Source of the DNA: Manis javanica
Taxonomy: Eukaryota; Chordata; Mammalia; Pholidota; Manidae
NCBI RefSeq assembly: GCF_040802235.1
Contig: NC_133169.1
Coordinates: forward strand, 40,555,034-40,619,033
Length of the DNA stretch: 64,000 nucleotides
Reading direction: 5' to 3'
The position numbers and the translations under genes are program-made. Positions 48,738-59,171 of the stretch are shown here, piece after piece (position 1 is the first letter of the stretch; each line of letters opens with the position of its first letter). The notes under the pieces were generated by a model, which was given only the letters and a program-made list of their open reading frames with translations, was not told where the DNA came from and searched no databases.

Positions 48738-50529
48738 TGTCTATTTCTCCAAATATAGGAGTTGAATGTTCCATGACCTCAGCTGTCTGGCAATGTAAAG
48801 AAAATCAATGACTTTGACTTTGATCATGCTTCCTGCACTAAACACGGAAATGATTATTTCCCAGATATTTACTTGGGAAGGTTGCAAATACTAGTTTTAT
48901 TATTTTTTAGTTTTGGTTCAAGATACTTTCTTTTCAAAGTAGATATTAATATTCACATGTTTAAAAAATGATAATTTACTTAAATATTTGATGATAGGTG
49001 ACTCTACAAGCAATATTCCCTGTGGTAGATACCACATATATGTGTGAAATAGTTGTACTCATTTCTTTGGATTCATGAAGTGCAGTGAAGTAATTGATGC
49101 AGTTTGCCTAGGGGATCAGATCTGTAGACTGGGAATATTCTCTCTGAGGACTGTTTGTGGAATTGACCTTGCATTATTGAAATAATGCTTTCAAGGTATT
49201 TAAACTTCTTTGTTTAGGTTGTCTCTGTATTTCCAATATCAGAAGAAAGAGGGAATGAATTAGCAAAATTTTACAAGCAGCATCAATTGCAGTCATATGA
49301 GTAAGCAGAAGAATCACCTCAGGAATATGTTTACTATGATTTCTTGAAGCATGTAATATGTGGTGTTCCAACTCTTTATATGTAATGAAATATCTAAAAA
49401 ATACACCCATTTCAGGTCATCTATACATTTGTGCAATATTATTAACATGTTTTATGGATTCTGAATAAGAAATTTAGTCTGATGGGAGCTGATGTATATT
49501 TAATTAATTATATATAAGAAGACAGTTTATCATACCTGGATTAATAATCTGGTTTCATTTTATTCACAGACAGGTTCAATTTCCCAGTGGCAGGATTCAT
49601 CACATCAGTTTTGTGTAAGAAGGATATTTTCAATATTTAATTAGCATAGGAATGTATTTCTAATGTTGGAAGGCTCTTTCAAAACTAAAAGGAAAGAGTA
49701 TTGTTGATTACCTGCAAGAAAATCATTTGATGGATAAATGAATAGTCACTTAAATATGCTATTTTTGCTTTTCCCAGGATACATATTAAACATATCCTGT
49801 TGGTTGATTTTTTTATCATAACATTCCTTAGATAAATTGGATTTTTTAGGTTTGTTTCAGGGAAGTTTGCTATAGGTTGATGTATTCCCATTGATTGGTA
49901 ATAATTTGAGTGTCATATACATAATAAATATGTTAAAATATAAAATATATTCTATTATGTAAATGTTAACATAAAAATATTCACACGTATACTATTTATA
50001 ACAATGATGAATTAAGTAAATGTCAAATATGTAAAAATCAACATTTAGCCAAGTAAATTAATCCATTTTGTATTAAGTTACATTTAAATATTTATAAAAT
50101 AATTTGGAAAATTCTGGCAGATAATTTTGTTAATGATTTAAAAAATGGCTGTTTTAAACTAAATGGCATGTTAAATTACTTGTAATATAATTTAATAAAT
50201 CAATCTAAAATATCAATGAACGTAATTAAAATAATTTTGAGCTATCTCTGGATACTGAAATATAAATGACTGTTATGTCTTATTATAGATAATGGACTAA
50301 TTTGAAAGATCCTTTAAATTTTTGTAATTATGCAGATTATAACATTCTACTTTGACTACACAATGCATGTTGCTATGCTTACCTTATAATTAAAGGGTTG
50401 ATAAATCCAGGTGAATTTTAATGAGAGTTATGGCATGGTAGACACCTTCACTTAGAATATTTCATGTTATAAAACTTACTGAAGTTTCCTAATACTCAAT
50501 GTGCCATTTATGTGCAATGATATTAAAGT
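48738..50529. other. AT-rich intergenic, no gene seen
   Basis: About 1.8 kb of very AT-rich sequence. Minus frames at 49174-49410 and 49685-49891 have no recognisable domain. Confidence 0.5.
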
Positions 50530-50684
50530 CTAGACCATTCGGCACGGAGACTGCATGCTGTCCACTGGCGGGTCTCCTCACACACAGCCCTGAGTTCAAC
50601 CACAGGTGCCTCTTGACGTCTGTGTCAACCTCTAGGCGACCCTGAGCCATTGGGATGGGTGAGCACAGCAGGTGCTTCTTCTTG
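50530..50684 (+). promoter_or_regulatory. Candidate 5' non-coding exon of the downstream OR
   Basis: A short GC- and CpG-richer island in very AT-rich DNA. It ends TTCTTG followed by GTAAGG at 50685, a strong splice-donor match, on the same strand and 1.3 kb upstream of the OR coding exon, which has an acceptor-like AAATTAG at 51969. OR genes usually have such 5' non-coding exons. The left border is a guess and a repeat fragment is an alternative. Confidence 0.35.
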
Positions 50685-51967
50685 GTAAGGTGATTTAAGT
50701 CTTTCCTTTTTTAATTCCATGACATATATTTTGACATTATTAAATAATATAATTTTCATAAACATGTCTCCTGATTATATAAAACTTATTAACTTTCATT
50801 ATATATCACCTCTGAAAGAAAAGATGGTTTGAAAATTAAGAAAAATGCCAGTATTTTATATCCATGACATAACTGATGTTTAAAACATTCTTATGAAAGG
50901 GGGCTTTCTACTTTGCTGTATCAGTGAAGAAGTTACCTTAAGATGACACTGTTTACGTAAAGATTACTTTAAGAAGGAAAGGGAAGAGTAAAGCCTTGTG
51001 GCTTTTGCAGCAACGACATTGCTGTCCAGCCACAATCAGTATGACAATAATTCAGATTTTAGCTCAAACATTACAAATACCCTCCTACTGTATAACCTGA
51101 TATCTGTCTTGAACCTCTTCGTGCCTACTTGCCACACATTAAGAGCCTCCTCATTTGGAGATTCACTTTGTAGCCATATGAAATGAGGTATGTAAGCAAC
51201 TAGACGCCACATTCCTTCCCACCCACTCAGTTTACTTATTTGATTGGATCAATTAAAGCACAAATTAAAATATCAAACTAATTTAATCATTCCTCATATT
51301 TTGAAATTAGCTCCTTAGAGGAGAAAATTATTTTCCTTTATTAAAAATTGCTTTTTATTTCACATTCTGGATTTCATGTCATAATTCTAGAAGTACTTGG
51401 ACTCTATGTTAGAGATCTAACGGTGACATAGATACATTTGTTCTGACTATTTTTTGTCAGCTTTTTCCATACTTGCTGCATAGAATTTAGTCATAAACAC
51501 GAGTAATTACTCAAGCAGATATGAACTGAGAGATTTGATTAATCAATCCATATTTCTTGGTTCAGAGACCATTTACAAACTAGAATTTTAATGTAACTGC
51601 TTGAGAATCTCAATTTCTAGAAAATTTGAAGAAACATGATTTTAAACTCTACCTTATGGCAAGTGTCATATTTTGGATGGTTTCTTCGAGACTTCTTAGA
51701 AATGTTTGAAAGGCAAAATTCATTTATTTACTATTAGTAAATAATAAAAACTAAATTCATTTATTTACTATTAGTATATAATAAAAAACAAAATTAATTT
51801 ATTTACAATTAGTAAATAATAAAAAATAAAAACTTTTTAAGACTTAAGAAGTTAAGTCCAGAGAAAAAATATTAACTTGATGTATTGGAAAATTATCCAT
51901 AATTTAATTTGAGAATAATCTTAGTCGGTAAACAGATGCTTTAACATTGTCTCCAAATTTCCAAATT
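50685..51967. other. AT-rich stretch upstream of the OR
   Basis: Possible intron of the OR gene. It contains a three-copy tandem repeat at 51719-51833. The frame at 50998-51186 shows no domain. Confidence 0.45.
51719..51833. repeat. 37-38-bp AT-rich tandem repeat, three copies
   Basis: Units starting TTCATTTATTTACTATTAG at 51719 and 51756 and a diverged third at 51794. It lies about 150 bp upstream of the OR coding start. Confidence 0.85.
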
Positions 51968-51978
51968 AGGAACAAAAG

Positions 51979-52998
51979 ATGGCATGGCAGAACAACCAGA
52001 CTTCAGGGCGTGACTTCCTCCTCTCAGATCTGTTTCAAGGCACCTCTGCTCCCTGGACCTTCTTTGCTCTCACTGTACTGAATCTCCTGGTAGCCCTGCT
52101 GGGCAACACGACAATGATCACCCTCATTAGGGCTGACCCTCAGCTCCACAGTCCCATGTACTTCCTGCTCGGCCAGCTCTCCATCATGGACCTCTTGTAC
52201 ATCTCTACGTTTGTCCCCAAAATGGCCCTCGACTTTCTCTCTGGGGACCGTCGCATCTCCTTCTTTGGATGTAGCATTCAGATGTTCCTCTTCACAACCC
52301 TAATTGGGTCAGAATGCCTGCTACTGGCCGTCATGGCTTATGACCGCTATGTGGCCATCTGCCACCCACTGCACTACCCCATCCTATTGCGCCCCAGGGT
52401 CTGCACACTCCTGGTGCTCACATCCTGGCTGGGCGCACTGCTCAATGCCTCCATTCATGTTATCTATACTATGAATCTCCCTTTCTGTGCCTCCAGGGAA
52501 ATTCATCATTTCTTTTGTGAGATCCCACATTTACTGAAACTAGTCTGTACTGACACCTCCCAATATGAAAAGGGTATTTTTGTCAGTGGTTTTATTTTTT
52601 TACTTCCTCCATTCTCAGCCATTCTGGCCTCATATGGATGCATACTGTCCACTGTACTGGGTACAGGATCAAGCCTGGGGCTCAGGAAAGCTTTGACCAC
52701 TTGCTCTTCCCACATGATCGTGGTGTCTCTGTTCTATGGGGCTAGTATCATCAAGTACATTCTGCCAAAGTCCCACAACTCCCCTGAGCAGGATGAAGTG
52801 CTCTCGGCCTTCTACACCATCCTCACGCCCACGCTCAACCCCCTCATCTACAGCCTGCGGAACAAGGATGTCACCAGGGCCCTCAGGAGGGTGCTGGGGA
52901 AATGTGGAAGATGGAGTGATCAAGTTTCCAGTGTGAATCCTCAACAGGTGAAGCATATTTTCAAAATTGGAGCAGACAAAATCATTTCTTCCACCTGA
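51979..52998 (+). CDS. Intact olfactory receptor, family-2-like (339 aa)
   Basis: Class II odorant receptor with all seven helices open. Seen in order: sequon NQT at residue 6, GN at 42-43, HSPMYF at 57-62, C98, MAYDRYVAIC at 119-128, HHFFCEIP with C180, KALTTCSSH at 237-245 and NPLIYSLRNKDV at 287-298. It would sense odorants at the olfactory cilia through Golf. The ATG at 51979 sits ten bases after an acceptor-like AAATTAG and gives the usual distance to TM1. At 339 aa it is about 25 residues longer than most ORs, because the tail after LRRVLGK continues to a later stop at 52996. The PMYF and FFCEIPHLLKL blocks resemble OR family 2 members. Exact subfamily not assigned. Confidence 0.94.
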   Translation: MAWQNNQTSGRDFLLSDLFQGTSAPWTFFALTVLNLLVALLGNTTMITLIRADPQLHSPMYFLLGQLSIMDLLYISTFVPKMALDFLSGDRRISFFGCSIQMFLFTTLIGSECLLLAVMAYDRYVAICHPLHYPILLRPRVCTLLVLTSWLGALLNASIHVIYTMNLPFCASREIHHFFCEIPHLLKLVCTDTSQYEKGIFVSGFIFLLPPFSAILASYGCILSTVLGTGSSLGLRKALTTCSSHMIVVSLFYGASIIKYILPKSHNSPEQDEVLSAFYTILTPTLNPLIYSLRNKDVTRALRRVLGKCGRWSDQVSSVNPQQVKHIFKIGADKIISST

Positions 52999-54065
52999 AG
53001 ATAAAATATAATCATCTTTTTTTTCCTTTTCATTATTTATCCTTTGTATTCACTTATAACTTAATTGTGATTATTTTTATTCCTGGAATACATGAAATGG
53101 ATTTTTATTCTCATTAATTTTATTCATTTGTTCAAAATACACATATATTCAAAAAGAGGAATCATAATGTCCTCAATTAAATTTCATTAAGAATTTAGTT
53201 GTATTACAAAACCCCAATTTTAATTGTTGGATTATTTTCATGTATATAGGGTTTCCAAATTTTAAATGATTTCCTAAGATGAACTTGCTCTATTTTCTGA
53301 CATTGAATAACAGAATCAATATAAATTGATATCCTTAATATGTTTTAAATATAAATTGACTAAAAGATTTTTTTCTTAACACATTTTAAAATCATTGCAT
53401 CATCTGTGTTGATATTAACTTTGTGTCTTACTATCTTATATTTTAATTATAAAACATATTGTTAGTAAAGATGTTCCTACATATTGTTTCTACATAGGGA
53501 ATGTATGATTTTCAACATAGATGTTAACTGTACTTCATTGGAATGGCTACCTTTTCTCCTTTTTCTGATATTTGCTTTTGAAATGTCCAATATATTGTTG
53601 CTTCTTCATTTCAAAATTTGTAAAAATTTGCTTTGTACTTTACTGCTACTATTATGTAAAAAATTCATTTATCCCCAGTCATAGCCCTTTTTCACAATGT
53701 GTCAGTTCCTTATTATCATTTCCTCCACACTGCATTAAATCTGATTACTTCAGTTATTTTCTCAGAATGTCCTGATTTCTGTATCCAGGTAATTTATTTT
53801 ATTCTACTCCATACCTGTAAATATAATTTCAAGAACATGGTTCTTATTTGGAAAAATTACAGCTAGCACTCACCATAGCTTGCACTCAGGGGATAAGTAA
53901 TAAAACATTTCTCTATTTACAGATTTTTGAGGTCAATATTTGGTTTTCATGTACTTATCATTTATTCTTTCCTGCAGGTGATGGTGAGGCAAATACTAAT
54001 TATTTTTGTGGTCTCCAAAGGAAAATGAGTGGTAGAAGTGAATATTTAAGGATTAACTTCATATA
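52999..54065. other. AT-rich intergenic, 3' of the OR
   Basis: Likely includes the OR 3' UTR. An AATAAA-like signal is not clearly placed. No other gene seen; the frames at 53484-54066 have no domain. Confidence 0.45.
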
Positions 54066-54598
54066 ATTTATATTTTTATTGAACTATAGTTGACATACAA
54101 TGTTATTTTGGTTCAAATATGCAACATGGAGATTCAACAGTTTTATACATTAGTAAATCCTCAGCTCAACTAGTGAGTTACTGTCAACAGAAAAATATGT
54201 TATATGATTATTAACTATATTCTCTATGCTGTAATTTATCCTTTACTATTTTACATTATAATTGATATTTTGTGTTTCTTTATCCCCTGTACCTCTTTCA
54301 TCCACCCACCTCAACCCTTCCTGCTTGGTAACTAACAGTCACTTCCCAGTGTCTATGAGTCTCCTGCTGTGCATTCCTATATAATTAATTTCTTGATATC
54401 TAAATTTGTTGGTCTTTTACCCTAGTACCATCTACTGCCCATATGCATTTTTTGTTCTCCCCAGCTTTTTTTGAAATAAAATTGACAAAAACTTGTACAT
54501 CTTCAATGTGTACAATGTGTTGATATGCATATATATTATGAAATGATTATCAAAATCAAACTAGTGGGATACATCCATCTTCTTATGTAGTTATGTTA

Positions 54599-54600
<2 letters not shown>

Positions 54601-54632
<32 letters not shown>
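54601..54632. repeat. (TG)n microsatellite
   Basis: About 16 TG units within the L1 tail. Confidence 0.95.
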
Positions 54633-54633
<1 letters not shown>

Positions 54634-54972
54634 TGAGAACCCTTGAGACCCTGTATCAGAAAATTTCAAATATATGATGCAATATTATTCACTATCGTCT
54701 TCATGCTTTATATTAGACCCAGAACTGACTCATCTACATACTTAAAACTTTTTACACTTTGACCACCATGTCCCCTACCCACGCTCCCAGCCTTGGAAAC
54801 TGCTATTCTGTTCTCTGGTTCTGTAAATTAGACATTCTCAGATTCTGCATGTAACCAACATCATGTAGTATTTATCCTTCTGTGTCTGGCTTATTTCACT
54901 AGCTTGATATCCCCCAGGTTAACCAATGTTTTTACAACTATCAGGATTTCCTTCTTTTTTATAAATGAAATT

Positions 54973-54973
<1 letters not shown>

Positions 54974-55014
<41 letters not shown>
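54974..55014. repeat. (GT)n microsatellite
   Basis: About 20 GT units without interruption. The open frames over it are low-complexity artefacts. Confidence 0.95.
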
Positions 55015-55016
<2 letters not shown>

Positions 55017-55065
55017 ATATAATTTGTTTATCCTTCCATCCATTGTTGGACACTTTGGTTGTTAC

Positions 55066-55729
55066 TGTGTCTTGGTTAGTGAACTCAAATTGTATTACAA
55101 AGCTACACTCAATCAAAGCAGTTGATTCTAGTATAAAACAGACATATAGACAATGGAACAGACTAGTGATCACAGGAGTAGCTCATGGCACATAGTTTCA
55201 CTTAAGCTCATTGTATATTTGAATTCAGGAATACAACTAAATGTGTGGGCTCACGGGTCAGGCAGAGCTCACTTCTATTTCTACTGCAATTGCAAATTCT
55301 CTGATGTTAGGCACATTTCTTACAACCTGTGGGTTTCATGTTTGAGTTTTAAATATAAGTGCATAATTACATAGCATTTTTTAAATAATAAGATAGGGTA
55401 CAAGTATTCCTGTAACCTATCAGGGTCATAAGAATTTAGAAAGTTCTCACTAAATAGTAGCCACTGGTATTTTCAAGTACTCAAAAACTGTTACTGTTCT
55501 ATGATGAAACTGATGAATAGAGGGTGGTGAAATTCTATGCTTCGATTTAGATTAGAGCCAAAATGTGAAGAAAATTCCAAGTATAATAAAAAATCAATAT
55601 GCTATGTATAATTAGTATTCCATATAAATTTTTTTTCCAAGACAAAGGAAGCATTTATTGAATTTTAGTATGTATCAAGCATTTTGCTAGACATTTTTAC
55701 CTTTGTTCATTCATTCATTTATTTTTTGC
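55066..55729. other. Intergenic, no gene seen
   Basis: AT-rich sequence with a few L1-like scraps. Confidence 0.4.
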
Positions 55730-56390
55730 AATTGCTTTATTGAGATATAATTCATATGCCATAATATTCAACAGTTTAAAGAGTACTATTTCATGTTTTC
55801 TTAGAGTTGTGCAACTATCATCACAATCAATTATAGAATATTTTCATTACTCCCAAATAAATCCCCTACCCTTTACAAGTCACTCTCCTTTTCTACTCGA
55901 ATTTCTTAGGTGATCACTAATCTATTTCCTATCTATCTAGATTTGCTTATTCTGTACATTTCATATAAATGAAATTATATGTGTTTTTTGGTGACTGGCT
56001 TCTTAACACAATGTTTTCAAGGTTCATCAGTGTTTAAGCATGTATCATGTTTTAGCATATATTTTTTATTGCTAAGTAATATTCCATTATATGGATATAG
56101 ACCATGCTTTATGCATCTGTTGATGGAAATGAGGTGCCTCCATTTTTTGGCTATTATGAATAATGCTCTTATTAACATTTTATAAGCTTTGGTGTGCAGT
56201 TATGTTTATTCCTCTTGGGTATGTATACCCAGGAGAGGGTTTTCTGGGCATATAGTAGCTCTGCGTTTAAACTTTTCAGGAGCTCAGATTGTTTTCCAAA
56301 GCAGCTGTACTATTTTGTGTTCCTATTTGCAGTGTATAAATGTTCTAATTTCTCCACATTTTCATTCTGTTATTTACCAAAATACATAAT
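55730..56390 (-). repeat. LINE-1 3' region, minus strand
   Basis: Starts with an L1 3' end ('TTTATTGAGATATAATTCAT' near 55736) and continues with 3' sequence of ORF2 ('AAGTAATATTCCATTATATG' near 56074). No intact frame. Confidence 0.7.
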
Positions 56391-57009
56391 ATTTATTTCA
56401 CAATATTAAACAACAATGGTGCTGGATAGATATTAAAAATCTTATTTTATATATGGAGAATCAAAGCCTCAGAAAAACTGTAAATAACTTGTCCCAAACC
56501 ATAAAAATAGTAAGTAAAAGAGTTAAGTTTTTTTTTTTTGCCCACAGAAATTATTCTTTTATTAATGCCAAAAGCAAAAATGTAAACAATGACATTTGTC
56601 AGGTGAATTTTGGATAATCTGTTCCTTTTTTATATAAGTACATTTTCCAAGCTGAATAAAATATAAATTTTAAAAAATTATACCTTTATAAAAAAAAAAT
56701 GTTAATTGACTGAACACTTGAAATTTAATCAAATGCGCCCCTTGCTGGTGAGCATAAAACTGCTTTGCCAGATTACTTTTTTTTTTTCTCTAGCTTACTT
56801 TATTGGAAGAATACAGAATGTAATACATATAACATACAAAAGACGTATTAGTCACCTGTTTATGTTATCAGGAAGACTTCTGGTCAACAGTAGGTTATTA
56901 GTAGTAAAAATTTTGGGGGAGTCAAAAGTTACATGTGGATTTCAATAGGGTTGGGGGTCAGTGGCCATAAGCACCCTGTTGTTTAAGGGTCAACTATACA
57001 TTTTTATTT
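56391..57009. other. Intergenic, no gene seen
   Basis: AT-rich sequence with poly-T tracts near 56528 and 56768. No recognisable element. Confidence 0.4.
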
Positions 57010-57336
57010 TGAGAGGGCATCTCTCATATTTATTGATCAAATGGCTGTTAACAACAATAAAATTCTGTATGGGGAGACAATGCTCAATGCACAATCATTA
57101 ATCCATCCATCTCAAGCCTAATTCTTGTCAGTCTCCAAACTTCTGAAGCATAATGAACAAGTTCTTACATGGTGAACGAATTCTTACATAGTGAACAAGT
57201 TCTTACATGGTGAACAGTACAAGGGCAGTTATCACAGAAACTTTCGGTTTTGATCACGCATTATGAACTATAAACAATCAGGTCAAATATGAATATTCGT
57301 TTGATTTTTATATTTGATTTATATGTGGATCCCACA
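57010..57336 (-). repeat. 3' LTR of an env-bearing ERV (copy B)
   Basis: About 327 bp; on the minus strand TGTGGGATCC...CA. Matches 13721-14042 throughout. The AATAAATA polyadenylation signal lies near the 3' end. A purine-rich tract (plus 57337-57350) precedes it in element sense. Confidence 0.65.
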
Positions 57337-58818
57337 TTTCTCCCTTTATTTTTATTATTATTTTTATTTTTAATAAAATGCTGAAGTGGTAGGTAGATGC
57401 AAGATAAAGGTAGAAAACATAGTTTAGTGTTGTAAGAGAGCAATTGTAGATGATCAGGTGTGTGCCTGTAGACTATGTGCTAATCCGATTTAGACAAGGG
57501 CAATAAAACATCCACGGATGCAGAAACTTTCTCTCAAAACAGAGGGGTGAGGTTCTAAGCTTCACCACTGTTGTTCTCCAATTTCTCACCTTATGGCCCC
57601 CCTGCGACTATGTCTGTCTTAGGTTGTTCCTCCCTTGAGGAATCTTACCTGTCTCTGGCTAACCAGTCATCTTCCGGGGACATACAGGGAGATGTAAAGT
57701 TGGTAAGTGAGAGAGAAGCCATATTGTTTGAAAAGGTTAGCTTTTTACTTCTTTGCAGATTTATGCCCTGTGGCTTCTATTCCCAGCACTTGTCTCGAGG
57801 TATCTTTAGCACCTGGAGGAATTATGATACTCGGTAAATTCAATATGAGACACGAATTCTATTTAAGGGTTGTAATTAGGAAGGAAGAAGAAAAGCTATA
57901 GAGGTAGCATATGGCAGAAAACATGGGAGGATTGATTATTTCTTTGACATATCTTCTTGTAGAGTACCTTAAGCATGTATAGGTTTTAAACCACTAACTA
58001 AATTGCGCACTCATATTAACATAATATGAATACGGTTACATAAACAAAGCAAATCTATAATTACCATCCATCTCCAGTGAAGCCAAGAAAACCAGTTAGG
58101 CATGCTAGGCATTTGTGAAAATTTGTCTATGATATGATGTATATTGTCCAACTGTACTTGAACAGCCTGAGAGAAATCAGACAAATTAAAGCAACCCATT
58201 TCTGGGATCTGTTCACATCCCATATGTTCTTTTAACCATAGATAGTCTACAGTTGTAAGATGTTGGAGCGCTACAACTTGCACCCCTCCCAACTCCTGGT
58301 TGAGTTCCAACAGTACAGATCCGGTCAAATTAGTTGTCTCACTGTATGCACATGCCGGCCTAGACATCTCCCTCCTCATTCCAATGGCAAGTCCAGGAAA
58401 CGGTGGGATGGATGGAGCCACAACCGCAGCATCGCCCGGATCCCTGTGGAGGCTTTTTGATGATCATCCCCTGGCACGAGTCCTCCAGAGAGTGCTGATG
58501 CCGGAAGCTCCTCCTCATATCGTATCTTAGTTCATTTTCTGGGTAGCCAAACTAGGCCTTGATATTCTGCATAAAAACAAACGGACCCTTTGCACATACT
58601 TTGACATGCCCTCTATACCACTGTGTAGAACTCATTGGAGGTCACCATGCAGGAACTGCTTTTTTTTTATTAAGAGAAAGGAGTATTATCAGAAAAGAGT
58701 ACCTCCTTAGCCGATCGTCTGACACCCTTTAAGTGATCAAAATTAAGGATATTTAAAGCATGCGTTAATCATTGATTTACCATTGGTTTTATCCTATCAA
58801 GGAGTAATCCCGCTTTAC
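57337..58818 (-). pseudogene. env: ERV env and 3' region (copy B)
   Basis: The longest frame, 58421-58011, encodes most of an Env transmembrane subunit. It has a proline- and glycine-rich, fusion-peptide-like stretch, a coiled-coil-like segment, then C69-x6-G76-C77 and a FNLSD block, a heptad segment ending LDNIHHIIDKF, a tryptophan-rich stretch (WFSWLHWRW) and a hydrophobic anchor. The C-x6-C-C and FNLSD context is that of avian alpharetrovirus- and filovirus-like Env, here with the first cysteine of the pair replaced by glycine. SU sequence upstream (58422-58818) has stops. The copy is cut by the young L1 at 58820. No functional protein; described only. Confidence 0.65.
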
Positions 58819-58842
58819 TTTCTTTCTTTCTTTTTTTTTTTT

Positions 58843-59171
58843 AAATCTTTAATCTACACTTATATGAAGAATACTATGTTTACTAGGCTCTCCCCTATAC
58901 CAGGTCCCCCCTATAAACTACATTACAGTCACTATCCATCAGCATAGCAAAATGTTGTAGAATCACTACTTGTCCTCTCTGTGTTGTACAGCCCACCCCT
59001 TTCTGCCTCCCCTCCATGCATGCTAATCTTAATATCCCCTTTCTTCTTCCCCACTCTTATCCCTCCCTGCCCACCCATCCTCCCCAGTCCCTTTCCCTTT
59101 GGTACCTGTTAGTCCATTTTTGGGTTCTGTGATTCTGCTGCTGTTTTGTTCCTTCAGTTATTCATTTGTTC
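58843..59171 (-). other. LINE-1 3' UTR
   Basis: Non-coding 3' part of the young L1 between the tail and the ORF2 stop. On the element strand it is A/G-rich and includes the GGGAGGGAGGGG-like tract found in many mammalian L1 3' UTRs. Confidence 0.7.

Larger units (their letters stand above)
54066..55065 (-). repeat. Two LINE-1 3' ends in series, minus strand
   Basis: The first tail (54070-54400) has 'TAGTTGACATACAATGTTAT'. A second, different tail starts near 54460 ('TTTTTGAAATAAAATTGACA') and continues to about 55065. Both are old and non-coding. Two microsatellites lie inside. Confidence 0.6.

Noticed and set aside
54904-55195. Frames with long Cys-Val runs
   Set aside because: They are translations of the GT microsatellite.
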